Made by a program: the position numbers and the translations under genes. Below are positions 7,562-15,454 of a DNA stretch of 64,000 nucleotides, piece by piece. The notes beneath the pieces are model-generated. The model worked only from the letters and a program-made list of their open reading frames with translations. It had not been told where the DNA came from and made no database searches. The first letter of the stretch is position 1. The number at the start of each line of letters is the position of its first letter. This DNA comes from Mediterraneibacter agrestimuris (GTDB taxonomy: Bacteria; Bacillota; Clostridia; Lachnospirales; Lachnospiraceae), in assembly GCF_943193195.1 (NCBI RefSeq), contig NZ_CALPDG010000017.1, positions 1 to 64,000 of the forward strand, given 5' to 3'.

Positions 7562-8734
7562 ATGACGGAAAGGTTATTTTATGAAGATAGTTATATAGAC
7601 ACATTTCAGGCGGCAGTATTAGAATGTCAGCCGGATGGAGAGCAATACCGTGTGGTATTGGATAAGACGGCATTTTTCCCGGAGGGAGGCGGACAGTATT
7701 CAGATACCGGAGTACTGGGAACTGCAAAGGTTGTTGATGTGCAGGAAAAAGGCGGTGTTATATATCATATGACAGAGGAGGCGATTCCTCTGGGAGCATG
7801 CGTGACAGGAAGGATCGATTGGCAGCAGCGTTTTATGAAAATGCAGCAGCATACAGGGGAACATATTGTATCTGGTCTGGTACATACAGCATTTGGATAC
7901 AACAATGTTGGTTTCCATCTGGGAAGCATGGACTGTACGATGGATTTCAATGGAGAGATTACAAAAGAAGAATTGCTGGAAATTGAACAAAAGGCAAACG
8001 AAATTCTTGTACGGAATCTGGAGGTACAGGTGACTTATCCGTCAAAAGATGAGTTGGAATCGTTGGAATACCGCAGTAAGATTGAAATTGAAGGACAGGT
8101 GCGCATCGTGACTATTCCAGGCTGTGATGTCTGTGCCTGTTGTGCGCCGCATGTAAGGTGCACCGGAGAAATTGGGCAGATCAAGCTGACTAATGTGCAG
8201 CGTTATAAAGGCGGCGTACGGGTCACGATGTTGTGTGGATTCCGTGCATTGGCAGATTATAATCGGAAATTACAGGCAGCGAGACGGATTTCTGCTGCAT
8301 TGTGTGCAAAGGAAGATGAGACGGCAGAAGCGGTGGTACATTTACAAGAAGAGTGCACAGACTTGAAACGGACGATAGGACGTCTGCAAAGAGAACTGCT
8401 AGGATATAAGGTAAAAGAAGTGCCGCCTGAGGAAGAGGCAGTCTGCCTGTTTGAACCCGATTTGGATGGGGAGGCTCCACGTCTCTTGATGAATCTGGTT
8501 TTGGATGCGGGACATCTGCTATGCGCCGTGTTTTTTGGAGGGAATGATGGCAATTACCGTTATGTGATTGGCAGTAAGAGTCTTAACCTCCGGGAAATGG
8601 TTCGCGATCTGAATGAGACATTTAACGGAAGAGGGGGCGGTAAACCGGAGATGGTACAGGGATCCCTCCTGGGAGATGAAAATGAGTTGAGGGTGTGGAT
8701 GAAAGAGAAAGCGAGGATATTAGGGCATGAATAG
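7562..8734 (+). CDS. AlaX-like alanyl-tRNA editing protein (long form with DHHA1 domain)
   Basis: A 390-residue free-standing relative of the AlaRS editing half. AlaX proteins hydrolyse Ser- (or Gly-) mischarged tRNA-Ala. Zinc motifs are visible: QQHTGEHIV (HxxxH, about residues 97-105) and CDVCACCAPH with Cys and His. The N-terminal FFPEGGGQYSDTG is the AlaRS-like beta-barrel signature. The C-terminal part (NLVLDAGHLLCAVFFGG, then FNGRGGGKPEMVQGS) is a DHHA1 domain, which makes this the AlaX-L type. The start at 7562 is 2 bases after argS, and the 3' end overlaps the protease gene by 8 bases, indicating translational coupling. Confidence 0.85.
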   Translation: MTERLFYEDSYIDTFQAAVLECQPDGEQYRVVLDKTAFFPEGGGQYSDTGVLGTAKVVDVQEKGGVIYHMTEEAIPLGACVTGRIDWQQRFMKMQQHTGEHIVSGLVHTAFGYNNVGFHLGSMDCTMDFNGEITKEELLEIEQKANEILVRNLEVQVTYPSKDELESLEYRSKIEIEGQVRIVTIPGCDVCACCAPHVRCTGEIGQIKLTNVQRYKGGVRVTMLCGFRALADYNRKLQAARRISAALCAKEDETAEAVVHLQEECTDLKRTIGRLQRELLGYKVKEVPPEEEAVCLFEPDLDGEAPRLLMNLVLDAGHLLCAVFFGGNDGNYRYVIGSKSLNLREMVRDLNETFNGRGGGKPEMVQGSLLGDENELRVWMKEKARILGHE

Positions 8735-9617
8735 ATCGCCACAGTCGAGACGGTTTTGGAGAATTCTGGGACCAATAATGGGATATTGGGGGATTCAGAT
8801 TGTAACACAGTTCATCGTTGTTATGATGATAATAGTGCTCAATGCAGCAGAAGTTGCAAAGATTATCGCATCTGTTTCCGAAGAAAATGTGATAGAGAAG
8901 ATGGCAGAGCTTTCTATGAGGATGTCACAGATTCTGATGGAGCATCAAAGTCTGGCTTCGGCGTTTACAGCGTTGTGTATTCTTGCGTTTGCAGCATTTT
9001 TCTTTACAAAAGACAGGAATGCAGAGAAAAGGGCACAGCTTCCGATTCAGAAAAAGGCGCCGTCCGTGCAGTATATATGGATAATCTTATTTGGCGCGGC
9101 ATTTTGCCTTGGTTTGAATGTGATAATTGCAATGAGTGGTCTTGCAGCGCGGGATGTATCTTATATTACAAATTCTGCAGTATTGTATTCTGAGGGAATT
9201 GTTGTGATGCTGGTCTGTCAGGGAATCATTGTACCGGTTTCGGAGGAGATGATGTTTCGCGGCGTCTTATTCAAACGGTGCAGAGAACAGATGGGATTTT
9301 GGAATGCAGCATTTGCCATATCTCTTTTATTTGCGTTGATACATAACACAATGACGCAGCTATCCTATACGCTCGTATTAGGATTGTTCCTTGCTTATTT
9401 TTATGAGAAGTTCGGTTCGCTGAAAGCACCGGTACTGCTGCATGTTATGGTGAATATGGTATCGATCGTACTTACAAAGACAGGAGTGCTTATATGGATG
9501 TGCTCGGATTTTATGCGGATGGCTGTCTGTGTTGTAGGATGTGCATTTGCCGGGGCAGTTGCATTTGTGAGGATTCAAAAGATAGAAAATAAGACAGAGA
9601 TACAGGAAGAGATTTAG
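8727..9617 (+). CDS. CPBP family intramembrane glutamic endopeptidase
   Basis: A 296-residue polytopic membrane protein of the CAAX protease/bacteriocin-processing (Abi) family. The catalytic motifs are visible in the C-terminal half: SEEMMFRGVLF (EExxxR), FALIHN (FxxxH) and LHVMVN (HxxxN). About eight hydrophobic segments are present. CPBP proteases process membrane substrates such as regulators, lantibiotic leaders or anti-sigma factors; the substrate here is unknown. It overlaps the AlaX gene by 8 bases and is the last gene of the argS operon; the next gene has its own promoter. Confidence 0.85.
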   Translation: MNRSPQSRRFWRILGPIMGYWGIQIVTQFIVVMMIIVLNAAEVAKIIASVSEENVIEKMAELSMRMSQILMEHQSLASAFTALCILAFAAFFFTKDRNAEKRAQLPIQKKAPSVQYIWIILFGAAFCLGLNVIIAMSGLAARDVSYITNSAVLYSEGIVVMLVCQGIIVPVSEEMMFRGVLFKRCREQMGFWNAAFAISLLFALIHNTMTQLSYTLVLGLFLAYFYEKFGSLKAPVLLHVMVNMVSIVLTKTGVLIWMCSDFMRMAVCVVGCAFAGAVAFVRIQKIENKTEIQEEI

Positions 9618-9644
9618 CAATATTGAGAAAATATGGATTGAATA

Positions 9645-9673
9645 TTGGAATTTTCTTGAAAATACGCTATACT
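9645..9673 (+). promoter_or_regulatory. Promoter of the cytidylate-kinase-like gene
   Basis: TTGGAA (9645-9650), a 17-base spacer and TATACT (9668-9673), 79 bases before the start at 9752. Confidence 0.55.
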
Positions 9674-9751
9674 GTAGCTATAAGACAGAATTATATAAGA
9701 ACATGTCCATAGAGATAAGACTTAAGGACAGACACGGAAGGAGTGAATCAG

Positions 9752-10381
9752 ATGACAGATAATATCATCATTACGATCGGCAGACAATTCGGAAGCGGCG
9801 GACATGAAATCGGAAACCGTTTGTCAAAGAGACTGGATATTCCGCTTTATGATCACAACTTGATCAAGATGGCAGCGAAGGAGCTGAATATTACTCTGGA
9901 AATGGCAGAAAGAGTGGATGAATCTATTTTGGAACGTTACATGTCATCTGCAATTCTTGGTTCCGGTGATTATGTTATGTTCATGAATGGACATGAGGTT
10001 GAGGAGCCGCTTTCAGATAAGGTTTTTGAAATACAGACAAAGCTTATTCAGAAACTGGCAGAGAGAAGTTCCTGTATTATTGTAGGGAGATGTGCAGATT
10101 ATATTCTCGGAGATTATTCCAATTGTATCAATGCATTTATTTATGCATACAAAGATGACCGTATCCGCAGAGTTATGAAGCTTTATAATATGAATGAGAA
10201 GCAGGCATGGGAGAAGATCAGGCGTGTGGATAAGACTAGGAAGGCATATTACGAGGAGCATACCGAGCGTGACTGGGGAAGTATAGAAGCACATCAGATG
10301 CTCTTTAATGCAAGTCTTCTTGGGCTGGATGGTGTAGTAGACGCATTAGAAGGTATCTATAGAAAGTGGAGCGGACAGTAG
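9752..10381 (+). CDS. Cytidylate kinase-like family protein
   Basis: A 209-residue P-loop kinase of the cytidylate-kinase-like family, which is common and often multicopy in Lachnospiraceae. The N-terminal phosphate-binding loop is TIGRQFGSGGHEIGNRLS, followed by DIPLYDHNLIKMAA; the conserved arginine-rich region is CIIVGRCADYIL and RVMKLYNM. It differs from true Cmk in the central part, so CMP as substrate is not certain. The ATG at 9752 is chosen because GGAAGGAG has 9-base spacing to it; a GTG at 9743 overlaps that site. It is monocistronic and convergent with the permease on the other strand. Confidence 0.8.
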   Translation: MTDNIIITIGRQFGSGGHEIGNRLSKRLDIPLYDHNLIKMAAKELNITLEMAERVDESILERYMSSAILGSGDYVMFMNGHEVEEPLSDKVFEIQTKLIQKLAERSSCIIVGRCADYILGDYSNCINAFIYAYKDDRIRRVMKLYNMNEKQAWEKIRRVDKTRKAYYEEHTERDWGSIEAHQMLFNASLLGLDGVVDALEGIYRKWSGQ

Positions 10382-10431
10382 TTATTATTGTTTTGATATA
10401 ATCTATAATCTAAAAGAGCTGATCAGAGGAG

Positions 10432-10612
10432 GCATCCTTATTTCTATAAGCAAACTGTAAGGTCAATGTATTTGCTTATACCCATCCGGGCATTCCATAA
10501 TTCATGCCTGCGGCGGGCGGACTTTGTCCGATAATGTATACCCAAGGGCACACCGCAATACATGCCCTTCGGGCGGGTGGACTCCGTCCAACAAAGTATA
10601 GAAATAAGGATG
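10432..10612. repeat. 181-bp repeat element with terminal inverted repeats and two 60-bp units
   Basis: GCATCCTTATTTCTATA (10432-10448) is repeated inverted as TATAGAAATAAGGATG (10597-10612). Between them lie two related 60-base units beginning TATACCC at 10477 and 10537; each holds small stems such as GGACTTTGTCC or GGACTCCGTCC and ATGCCCTTCGGGC. No coding frame is convincing. It fills the convergent gap between the kinase and permease genes and looks like a MITE or a structured RNA/terminator element. Confidence 0.65.
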
Positions 10613-10629
10613 TCTCTGTCAATAATTTT

Positions 10630-11547
10630 TTACAGGAAAAAACCAGCTACAAACGCTACAAAAGGAATGGTGATAATAGACAGTACAGTGGAAACGGCAA
10701 AAATTTCCGATGCATATTTATAATTCTTATTGAGGCGGATCGCCATCATAGTAAGCGTAGTTGCTGCCGGGCATGCAGATGCAATAAGAATTGTATAGGC
10801 AATATTATAGTTCACCTTAAAAATGACAAGAAAAGTGAGTACTGCCAAAGGAACAACAACCAGTTTCAAAGAGCAGGTCCAATAAATCCGCAGGTTGGTG
10901 AATATTTTTTTGAAATCTGCCTGGGCAACGGACAGTCCCGCAATTATCATTGCGAGCGGTGTATTCATACCGGAGATATAATCCATAGAATGCAGAAGGA
11001 CTTCCGGCAGACGGAACTGAAGGAAAAAAAGGAGCATACCGGCGGCGGTTCCGATAACAAGCGGGGAGAACATACCCTCTTTCAGACGGGCAGGAGTGAA
11101 TTTTCCTTCTAATAGAATCAATCCGTGTGTCCATGTAAGAAGATTAAATATTGTAATATATGCGGTAAGGTAGAAAACACCATCACTTCCTAATACACTG
11201 TTGATGAGTGGTATACCCATAAAACCACAGTTTGAATAGACAGATCCGAAACGTTCGAGGGCATATTCGGCATTTCCTTTCTCGGCGATACAGATACGGG
11301 CGATAATAATTGCGATGAGATGCGCGATAAAAGCTGCCGCAAAAGCAATCAGAAGTCCGCGTACAAGCCGAGCATCGTAGTCTGTCTGATAAGTGGTAAT
11401 GATCAGACAGGGATTGACAACCATTAAAAGTAAATTAGACAGATTGCGGTTTCCTTCCTGATTCAACAGTTTGATTTTGTAACAAATAAATCCAAGTGTA
11501 AGAATGCAGAGCATTTTTATCAATTGGTTAAAAATTAAAATAAACAT
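10630..11547 (-). CDS. AEC family transporter (auxin efflux carrier-like permease)
   Basis: A 305-residue membrane protein with about ten hydrophobic helices and the AEC/PF03547 pattern: an N-terminal KMLCILTLGFICYK, the NCGFMGIPLI motif around residues 110-120, and a C-terminal half with ASACPAATTLTMMA. Bacterial members export or import organic anions such as malate or malonate; substrate specificity cannot be read from the sequence. The 26-base gap to PduL upstream on the same strand suggests that the two are cotranscribed, hinting at a carboxylate such as acetate or propionate as a possible substrate, which is inference. Confidence 0.85.
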   Translation of the reverse strand: MFILIFNQLIKMLCILTLGFICYKIKLLNQEGNRNLSNLLLMVVNPCLIITTYQTDYDARLVRGLLIAFAAAFIAHLIAIIIARICIAEKGNAEYALERFGSVYSNCGFMGIPLINSVLGSDGVFYLTAYITIFNLLTWTHGLILLEGKFTPARLKEGMFSPLVIGTAAGMLLFFLQFRLPEVLLHSMDYISGMNTPLAMIIAGLSVAQADFKKIFTNLRIYWTCSLKLVVVPLAVLTFLVIFKVNYNIAYTILIASACPAATTLTMMAIRLNKNYKYASEIFAVSTVLSIITIPFVAFVAGFFL

Positions 11548-11573
11548 ATTCTCTCATAAAATCCTTTGCTTTA

Positions 11574-12221
11574 TTATAATGAACGATTAATCCCAAGCTG
11601 CAATTCTTCTGCCCATGACTGAAGATTATATGTGTGTCCGTCAAACAGTTTCAGAATCACTCCACAGGGGTCTTCTTCATTGGCAAATGCATTGGCCTCG
11701 TCTGTATCTACATGCATTGCAAGGCGAAAAGACGGGCTGACACGCACGACTACATCTGAAAAAATAAGAGACCGTTCGTAGCTTGTAGTAATAACAAACA
11801 CAATATCGTTGTCTTTGACGCGGGCGCGGACAGCATCCAGGGGTGTCATATGAATGTGACGTTTTGCAACGATAACCCCTTTTTTTAGCTCAATCTGTCC
11901 GGCTGGTCCGATCAATGTACATCCTGGTGTATCTTCAATATCTCCGGATTGCCGGATGATGCTGGGGAGTCCCAGCTTTCGGGCATCAGTTACAGAGACT
12001 TCTACTTGAGTAGCTGGGCGGCAGGGACCGAGTATGACTACATTTTTTAAACTGTTTTTTGGACCGGCTATGGTCAGACGTTCTTCACATGCGTACTGTC
12101 CCGGCTGGCTTAATTCTTTTATATAGTGCAGTTTGGCTTCCGGACCGAACAATGTATTAAAATCTGCCTGTGACAGGTGGATATGTCTTGCGGATGTTTC
12201 AATTGGTATTTTTAAACTCAT
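11574..12221 (-). CDS. pduL: PduL-type phosphate acyltransferase (phosphotransacylase)
   Basis: A 215-residue PduL enzyme, the non-Pta type of phosphotransacylase that interconverts acyl-CoA and acyl phosphate. Both halves of the duplicated domain carry the metal-binding His signature: TSARHIHLS near the N-terminus and VVAKRHIHMTPLDA in the middle. The third conserved region, SFRLAMHVDTDEANA, is also present. The N-terminus begins directly at the catalytic domain with no encapsulation peptide, and no microcompartment gene is nearby, so it is probably a free cytosolic enzyme. The ATG at 12221 is preferred over a GTG at 12230 because AAAGGTGAT lies at the right distance. Confidence 0.88.
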   Translation of the reverse strand: MSLKIPIETSARHIHLSQADFNTLFGPEAKLHYIKELSQPGQYACEERLTIAGPKNSLKNVVILGPCRPATQVEVSVTDARKLGLPSIIRQSGDIEDTPGCTLIGPAGQIELKKGVIVAKRHIHMTPLDAVRARVKDNDIVFVITTSYERSLIFSDVVVRVSPSFRLAMHVDTDEANAFANEEDPCGVILKLFDGHTYNLQSWAEELQLGINRSL

Positions 12222-12463
12222 ATAGATCACCTTTGAATATGTAATGTAATTGGCATTTTTTGATTATAACAGGACGCACTCTGTTTTGCAATGGTTCTGA
12301 TAATATTTGATATGGGATGGTAACAGCTCAGCATAGGACTTGGCAGTAAGTGCAAGGTCCGTAAGAATGTATGATGGAGAAATAGAAAATGTATAAAAAA
12401 TCTTCACTTGCAGATACTATTTCCAGAAATGGAAAAAAATACAGCAGGTGGAGGTTTTATCAT

Positions 12464-13009
12464 ATGAAAGCAACAGGAATTGTCAGGAGAATCGATGATC
12501 TGGGACGTGTTGTGATTCCAAAAGAAATCCGGCGGACTCTTAGGATCCGGGAAGGTGATCCGTTGGAAATATTTACAGACAGGGAAGGACAGGTGATTTT
12601 GAAAAAATATTCGCCGATCGGGGAACTGGCTTCTTTTGCAAAACAATATGCAGAAAGTCTGGCGCAGACACTGGGCTGTACTGCCTGCATTACAGATAAT
12701 GATATGGTGATCGCAGCAGCGGGAGCGGGCAGAAAAGAGTTTCAGGAGAAGGGAATCTGTAAGGAACTGGAGAAAATGCTGCAAACGAGAGAATGTATGA
12801 CTGCGGGGAAGGGAAATATAAATTATATTATAATTGTTGACGGAACAGAAGAGTATGTGGAAGAAGTTATCTGTCCAATTATTTGTGAGGGGGATGTAAT
12901 AGGAGGTGTTATTCTTCTAAAAAAAGAAGATAAAAAAAAGTTTGGGGAGGCAGAACAGAAAGTTGCCATGAGTGCGGCGGCATTTCTTGGAAAACAGATG
13001 GAACAATAG
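12464..13009 (+). CDS. spoVT: Stage V sporulation protein T (AbrB-type regulator)
   Basis: A 181-residue transcription factor with an N-terminal AbrB swapped-hairpin DNA-binding domain (MKATGIVRRIDDLGRVVIPKE) and a C-terminal GAF-like domain (about residues 60-181) that binds an unknown small signal. SpoVT modulates forespore sigma-G genes in endospore formers, so it is direct evidence that the organism is or was a spore former. The start at 12464 follows GGTGGAGG; the frame is open upstream to 12389 but lacks homology there. It is divergent from pduL. The 242 bases between them hold no gene; its promoter is not clear. Confidence 0.93.
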   Translation: MKATGIVRRIDDLGRVVIPKEIRRTLRIREGDPLEIFTDREGQVILKKYSPIGELASFAKQYAESLAQTLGCTACITDNDMVIAAAGAGRKEFQEKGICKELEKMLQTRECMTAGKGNINYIIIVDGTEEYVEEVICPIICEGDVIGGVILLKKEDKKKFGEAEQKVAMSAAAFLGKQMEQ

Positions 13010-13082
13010 CATACTGTTATTCTAAGTACTAGTTCTAAAGGTCCTTTCAGATTCATACACTATAACTGTAAGGAAATAAAAT

Positions 13083-13133
13083 ATTATTGTTCACTCAGGT
13101 TTGCACGTTGCCGTGAACGCAGTGAACAGTAAT
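13083..13133. repeat. Palindromic repeat of the dispersed family
   Basis: ATTATTGTTCACT (13083-13095) is mirrored by AGTGAACAGTAAT (13121-13133), the same outer arms as in the 145-bp elements. A further small stem, GCATCTGTGATGC, follows at about 13150. Confidence 0.55.
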
Positions 13134-13215
13134 CAACAAATTATGTTGCAGCAGCATCTGTGATGCAGATAACTGCGGCAAAGCAAAGGGGTGTATTAAA
13201 ATGAGGGGGAATCAG

Positions 13216-13608
13216 ATGAGAAGTGCGGAAAATAAAGTAAGTCATGCGGGAGCAGGAAATCAGATATCAAAGATATTGAGATCACTGCTGTGTGCATTTG
13301 TGCTGACAGGAATCCTTTTACTGGTATTGGCGGGGCTTCTGTACAAATTAAGTCTGGATGAAGGCAAGGTGACTGCCGGAATCATTCTGATTTATGTGTT
13401 GTCTACCTTTGTGGGTGGTTTTATTGCAGGAAAGCTTCTAAAAGAACGAAAATTTCTGTGGGGATTGACGGTAGGAATCTTGTATTTTGGACTACTTATG
13501 CTCGTATCTCTGGGACTGTATCGTTCCCTGCAAGGGGGCGGAGCTGATATTCTGACCACCTTCTTTCTATGCGCAGGCGGAGGTATGTTAGGAGGAATGC
13601 TGTCATAA
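13216..13608 (+). CDS. TIGR04086 family membrane protein
   Basis: A 130-residue protein with four predicted membrane helices (about residues 24-46, 55-76, 82-104 and 110-130), rich in glycine near the end (CAGGGMLGGML). It matches the TIGR04086 family, which in Clostridia is found almost always just upstream of the SCIFF peptide gene, as here. Its function is unknown; a role in SCIFF export or immunity is only suggested by position. The ATG at 13216 is preferred because AGGGGGA precedes it; another in-frame ATG lies at 13201. The gene ends 35 bases before the scfA -10 box. Confidence 0.8.
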   Translation: MRSAENKVSHAGAGNQISKILRSLLCAFVLTGILLLVLAGLLYKLSLDEGKVTAGIILIYVLSTFVGGFIAGKLLKERKFLWGLTVGILYFGLLMLVSLGLYRSLQGGGADILTTFFLCAGGGMLGGMLS

Positions 13609-13619
13609 GAAAAAAGTAC

Positions 13620-13648
13620 TTTTAAAACGATAAAGAGTATGGTATAAT
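13620..13648 (+). promoter_or_regulatory. Promoter of scfA
   Basis: A perfect TATAAT at 13643-13648 has a weak -35 (TTTTAA, 13620-13625) at 17 bases. It lies 36 bases upstream of scfA and would let the peptide be made apart from the gene before it. Confidence 0.5.
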
Positions 13649-13683
13649 TCCTCTATCAGTATGAAAAGTAGGAGGAGATTGAG

Positions 13684-13827
13684 ATGAAACATATTAAAAC
13701 ACTGAATACTCAGACATTAAACCATACAGTAAAAAAAGGCGGATGCGGCGAATGCCAGACTTCCTGCCAGTCTGCATGTAAGACTTCCTGTACAGTGGGA
13801 AATCAGACTTGCGAACATAAAAAATAA
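13684..13827 (+). CDS. scfA: SCIFF ranthipeptide precursor (six cysteines in forty-five residues)
   Basis: A 47-residue peptide, MKHIKTLNTQTLNHTVKKGG followed by a core with Cys at 21, 24, 28, 32, 36 and 43 and a C-terminal CEHKK. The length, the leader MKHIKTLN and the Cys-Thr-Ser-rich core are those of the SCIFF family. Radical SAM SCIFF maturases are known to link Cys sulfur to Thr carbons (ranthipeptide thioethers); Thr26, Thr34 and Thr37 are between or next to the cysteines. It has a strong AGGAGGAG ribosome binding site and its own promoter, and is followed by hairpins before the maturase gene. No GG-type export leader site beyond KKGG (residues 17-20) can be proved; that GG is a candidate cleavage point. 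Confidence 0.93.
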   Translation: MKHIKTLNTQTLNHTVKKGGCGECQTSCQSACKTSCTVGNQTCEHKK

Positions 13828-13894
13828 TAAGGACAGCATTTTTGGCTTTATGTAAAGATGGCACAAAGCAAAATTTATTAAATAATGCGAATCG

Positions 13895-13928
13895 AAGGCA
13901 GCGACCGGCGACTAGGGGGCGCTGCCTT
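13895..13928 (+). terminator. Hairpin between scfA and scfB (attenuator or partial terminator)
   Basis: AAGGCAGCG (13895-13903) pairs perfectly with CGCTGCCTT (13920-13928), followed by ATCCTTGTTTTT. The T run is interrupted, so read-through into scfB is likely, which would give much more precursor than maturase mRNA. Confidence 0.6.
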
Positions 13929-13944
13929 ATCCTTGTTTTTAATG

Positions 13945-13969
13945 TATAGGAAACTTCTTGTTTCCTATA
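13945..13969 (+). other. Second hairpin in the scfA-scfB gap
   Basis: TATAGGAAAC (13945-13954) pairs perfectly with GTTTCCTATA (13960-13969) around a five-base loop. It lies 62 bases upstream of the scfB start and may be an RNA-processing or stability element. Confidence 0.5.
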
Positions 13970-14030
13970 ATTAAAACGCTCCGCTTTGTTCCACTTACAA
14001 TATAAGAGAATAGAAAGTGAGGTATCTGTT

Positions 14031-15452
14031 GTGATACATCAGTACCAGAATAATGGATATAACATCGTTCTGGATGTAAACAGCGGTTCCGTTCATGTAG
14101 CAGACAAGTCTGCTTATGATGTGATTGCCTGTCTTGAAAAGCAGAACCCGATGCATACGGCGAAAAGTATTCTTTTAGAAGATACTTTTCAGTATGTGAT
14201 GAATGAACTGAACGCAGAAGCCAAGACAGTTGATGAGGCAGAGGTGAGAGAGATTCTTGAGGCTCTGAGTGAACTGACAGAAGCAGAACAGTTGTTTACA
14301 CAGGATATTTATGAAGATTATATAGACGAAGTAAAGCAGAGAAAGACAGTTGTGAAAGCGCTTTGTCTGCACATTGCCCATGACTGTAATCTGGCATGCC
14401 GATACTGTTTTGCAGAGGAAGGCGAGTACCATGGAAGACGTGCGTTGATGACCTATGAAGTAGGCAGGAAAGCGTTGGATTTCCTAATCGTCAATTCCGG
14501 CGGCAGACGGAATCTGGAGGTAGACTTCTTTGGCGGAGAGCCATTGATGAATTGGCAGGTTGTAAAGGACCTGGTTGCTTATGGAAGGGAGCAGGAAAAG
14601 CTCCATGACAAGCACTTTCGTTTTACACTGACAACAAACGGTGTATTGTTAAATGACGAGGTACAGGAGTTTGTCAATAAGGAAATGGACAATGTTGTGC
14701 TTAGTCTGGACGGACGTAAGGAAGTCAACGACAGAATGAGACCGTTCAGAAACGGCAAAGGAAGTTATGATTTGATAGTTCCGAAGTTTCAGAAGCTGGC
14801 AGAGAGCCGGAATCAGGAAAAATACTATATCAGGGGAACATTTACAAGAGAGAATCTGGATTTCTCCAAGGATGTGGAGCATTTTGCAGAGCTTGGATTT
14901 AAGCAGATTTCCATTGAGCCTGTAGTCGGAGAAGAGACGGATCCGTACGCAATTCAGGAAAGCGATCTGCCGAAGATTTTTGCAGAGTATGACGCATTGG
15001 CGAAGATGATGGCAGAACGGGCGCGGACTGGAAAAGGATTTAATTTTTTCCACTTTATGATTGATCTGGAAGGCGGACCGTGTGTGGCGAAGCGATTGTC
15101 CGGCTGTGGTTCGGGGACGGAATATCTGGCAGTGACGCCATGGGGAGATTTATATCCCTGTCATCAGTTTGTCGGTGATGAAGATTTCCTTATGGGAAAT
15201 GTAGACGAAGGGATTACGAAACCAGAGCTTGCCGATGAATTCCGTGTGTGCAGTGTATATTCCAAGGAAAAATGCAGAAGCTGTTTTGCCAGATTTTACT
15301 GCAGCGGAGGCTGCATGGCAAATTCATATAAATTCCATCATACCATCAACGATACATACGATGTGAGCTGTGAGATGGAACGAAAGCGTGTGGAATGTGC
15401 AATTATGATTAAAGCGGCTTTGGCAGATGCTCAAAAAGGAGAGGAAGAGTAA
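14031..15452 (+). CDS. scfB: SCIFF radical SAM maturase
   Basis: A 473-residue radical SAM enzyme with a SPASM-type C-terminal region that installs thioether bonds in the SCIFF peptide. After an N-terminal RiPP-recognition-like part (IHQYQNNGYNIVLDVNSGSV), the radical SAM cluster Cys are at 119, 123 and 126 (CNLACRYCFAEEG). The auxiliary clusters are formed by the C-terminal cysteines in RLSGCGSGTEYLAV, LYPCHQF, CRSCFARFYCSGGCMANS and the Cys near DVSCEME. The GTG at 14031 is chosen because family members begin M-IHQY and GTGAGG lies 8 bases upstream; the longer frame from 13986 runs through the spacer hairpin zone. The secDF start is 2 bases after the stop. Confidence 0.92.
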   Translation: MIHQYQNNGYNIVLDVNSGSVHVADKSAYDVIACLEKQNPMHTAKSILLEDTFQYVMNELNAEAKTVDEAEVREILEALSELTEAEQLFTQDIYEDYIDEVKQRKTVVKALCLHIAHDCNLACRYCFAEEGEYHGRRALMTYEVGRKALDFLIVNSGGRRNLEVDFFGGEPLMNWQVVKDLVAYGREQEKLHDKHFRFTLTTNGVLLNDEVQEFVNKEMDNVVLSLDGRKEVNDRMRPFRNGKGSYDLIVPKFQKLAESRNQEKYYIRGTFTRENLDFSKDVEHFAELGFKQISIEPVVGEETDPYAIQESDLPKIFAEYDALAKMMAERARTGKGFNFFHFMIDLEGGPCVAKRLSGCGSGTEYLAVTPWGDLYPCHQFVGDEDFLMGNVDEGITKPELADEFRVCSVYSKEKCRSCFARFYCSGGCMANSYKFHHTINDTYDVSCEMERKRVECAIMIKAALADAQKGEEE

Positions 15453-15454
15453 CG

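Noticed and set aside
6484-7563. A 359-codon minus-strand frame
   Set aside because: It lies entirely antisense to argS, whose motifs are certain; it is Cys/Phe-rich as expected for a reverse-strand artefact.
10504-11112. A 202-codon plus-strand frame
   Set aside because: It starts in the repeat element and runs antisense through the AEC permease; its composition is basic and low in hydrophobic residues, with no family resemblance.
14031-15452. Alternative reading of scfB as an anaerobic sulfatase-maturing enzyme
   Set aside because: The general SPASM architecture is shared, but the adjacent SCIFF peptide, the family N-terminus IHQYQNNGYNIVLDV and the lack of a sulfatase gene favour the SCIFF maturase.
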